A stretch of DNA of 7,786 nucleotides from Minisyncoccota bacterium (GTDB taxonomy: Bacteria; Patescibacteriota; Minisyncoccia; Minisyncoccales; MHMH01): contig JAQUTZ010000023.1 in assembly GCA_028694095.1 (NCBI GenBank), positions 1 to 7,786 on the forward strand, given 5' to 3'. This document shows, in pieces, positions 7,563 to 7,786 of this stretch. The notes beneath the pieces are model-generated. The model did not search any database and had not been told where the DNA came from. It saw nothing but the letters and a program-made list of their open reading frames with translations. The position numbers and the translations under genes were made by a program. Position 1 is the stretch's first letter, and every line of letters starts with the position of its first letter.

Positions 7563-7577
7563 GAGCTGGGATAAAAT
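7549..7577 (+). promoter_or_regulatory. Predicted rnhB promoter
   Basis: TTGGCA (7549-7554), 17 nt and TAAAAT (7572-7577) match the sigma-70 consensus at 5 of 6 positions in each hexamer with ideal spacing. The -10 box ends 6 nt before the rnhB ATG, so the predicted start is at or next to its A (7584) and the mRNA should be leaderless. This fits the lack of a Shine-Dalgarno site. Confidence 0.6.
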
Positions 7578-7583
7578 CAATTA

Positions 7584-7786
7584 ATGGCGGTAAGCATTAA
7601 TTTCGAAAGAAGGCTGTGGAATAAGGGATTTGAGGGGGTGGTCGGATTGGACGAAGCCGGCAGGGGACCTTTGGCGGGTCCGGTGGTTGCTTGTGCTGTA
7701 AGACTTTCTCCGGAGTTTAATTGGCCGATGTCTAAGCCGATTTTTAATTTGATGAAAGACTCAAAAAAGCTTTCTGCAAGGCAGAG
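7584..7786 (+). CDS. rnhB: Ribonuclease HII, N-terminal part
   Basis: RNase HII cuts the RNA strand of RNA/DNA hybrids and removes single ribonucleotides and primer remnants from DNA. The window holds the first 67 codons and 2 nt before the right edge. The family signature GLDEAGRGPLAGPVVACAV spans residues 21-39 and carries the first two acidic residues of the catalytic DEDD set, D23 and E24, plus the GRG loop (26-28) that senses the RNA-DNA junction. DSKKLS at 59-64 is the second conserved block. The remaining catalytic aspartates lie outside. The ATG at 7584 puts a normal 20-residue lead before the signature and agrees with the promoter position. It is divergent from dnaE across 60 bp. Confidence 0.96.
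   Translation, partial: MAVSINFERRLWNKGFEGVVGLDEAGRGPLAGPVVACAVRLSPEFNWPMSKPIFNLMKDSKKLSARQ

Overview
The window looks like a chromosomal piece of a Candidatus Patescibacteria (CPR) genome, most likely of the Parcubacteria type. This is inferred from protein character, not from a marker gene. The clues are a secreted protein with the 'PDSPFYFLKNWGR' / 'NPVKKAELR' signature of the DUF5667 family, a threonyl-tRNA synthetase without the N-terminal TGS domain, an uncharacterised four-helix membrane protein of a kind seen in these lineages, tight gene packing, and almost no Shine-Dalgarno sites. The standard code is used (TGG for Trp; every stop seen is TAA).

Layout from right to left. A short intergenic region (7524-7583) separates two divergent replication/repair genes: rnhB (RNase HII, + strand, cut by the right edge) and dnaE (DNA polymerase III alpha, - strand, 1053 aa). 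Their predicted promoters interleave. dnaE ends at a clear intrinsic terminator (4318-4342). A second - strand unit then begins at a near-consensus promoter (4288-4315). Its 80-nt leader contains a possible 13-codon leaderless ORF and an inverted repeat. thrS (571 aa) follows, then a 532-aa predicted membrane protein starting 4 nt after the thrS stop, and, 41 bp further on, a secreted helical DUF5667-type protein that runs off the left edge.

Functionally, dnaE and rnhB pair the replicative polymerase with the enzyme that removes ribonucleotides and RNA primers. thrS charges tRNA-Thr and is probably co-transcribed with two envelope genes of unknown role. No mobile element, CRISPR array, tRNA or rRNA was seen, and no stretch over 300 bases lacks a gene.

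The core genes are ordinary. The points worth a second look are the run of promoters whose -10 box sits only 5-10 nt from the start codon (predicted leaderless or near-leaderless mRNAs), the thrS leader mini-ORF, the interleaved dnaE/rnhB promoters, an apparently complete PHP metal site in a DnaE lacking the C-terminal tau-binding region, and the two uncharacterised envelope proteins. No wholly new system is convincingly visible.
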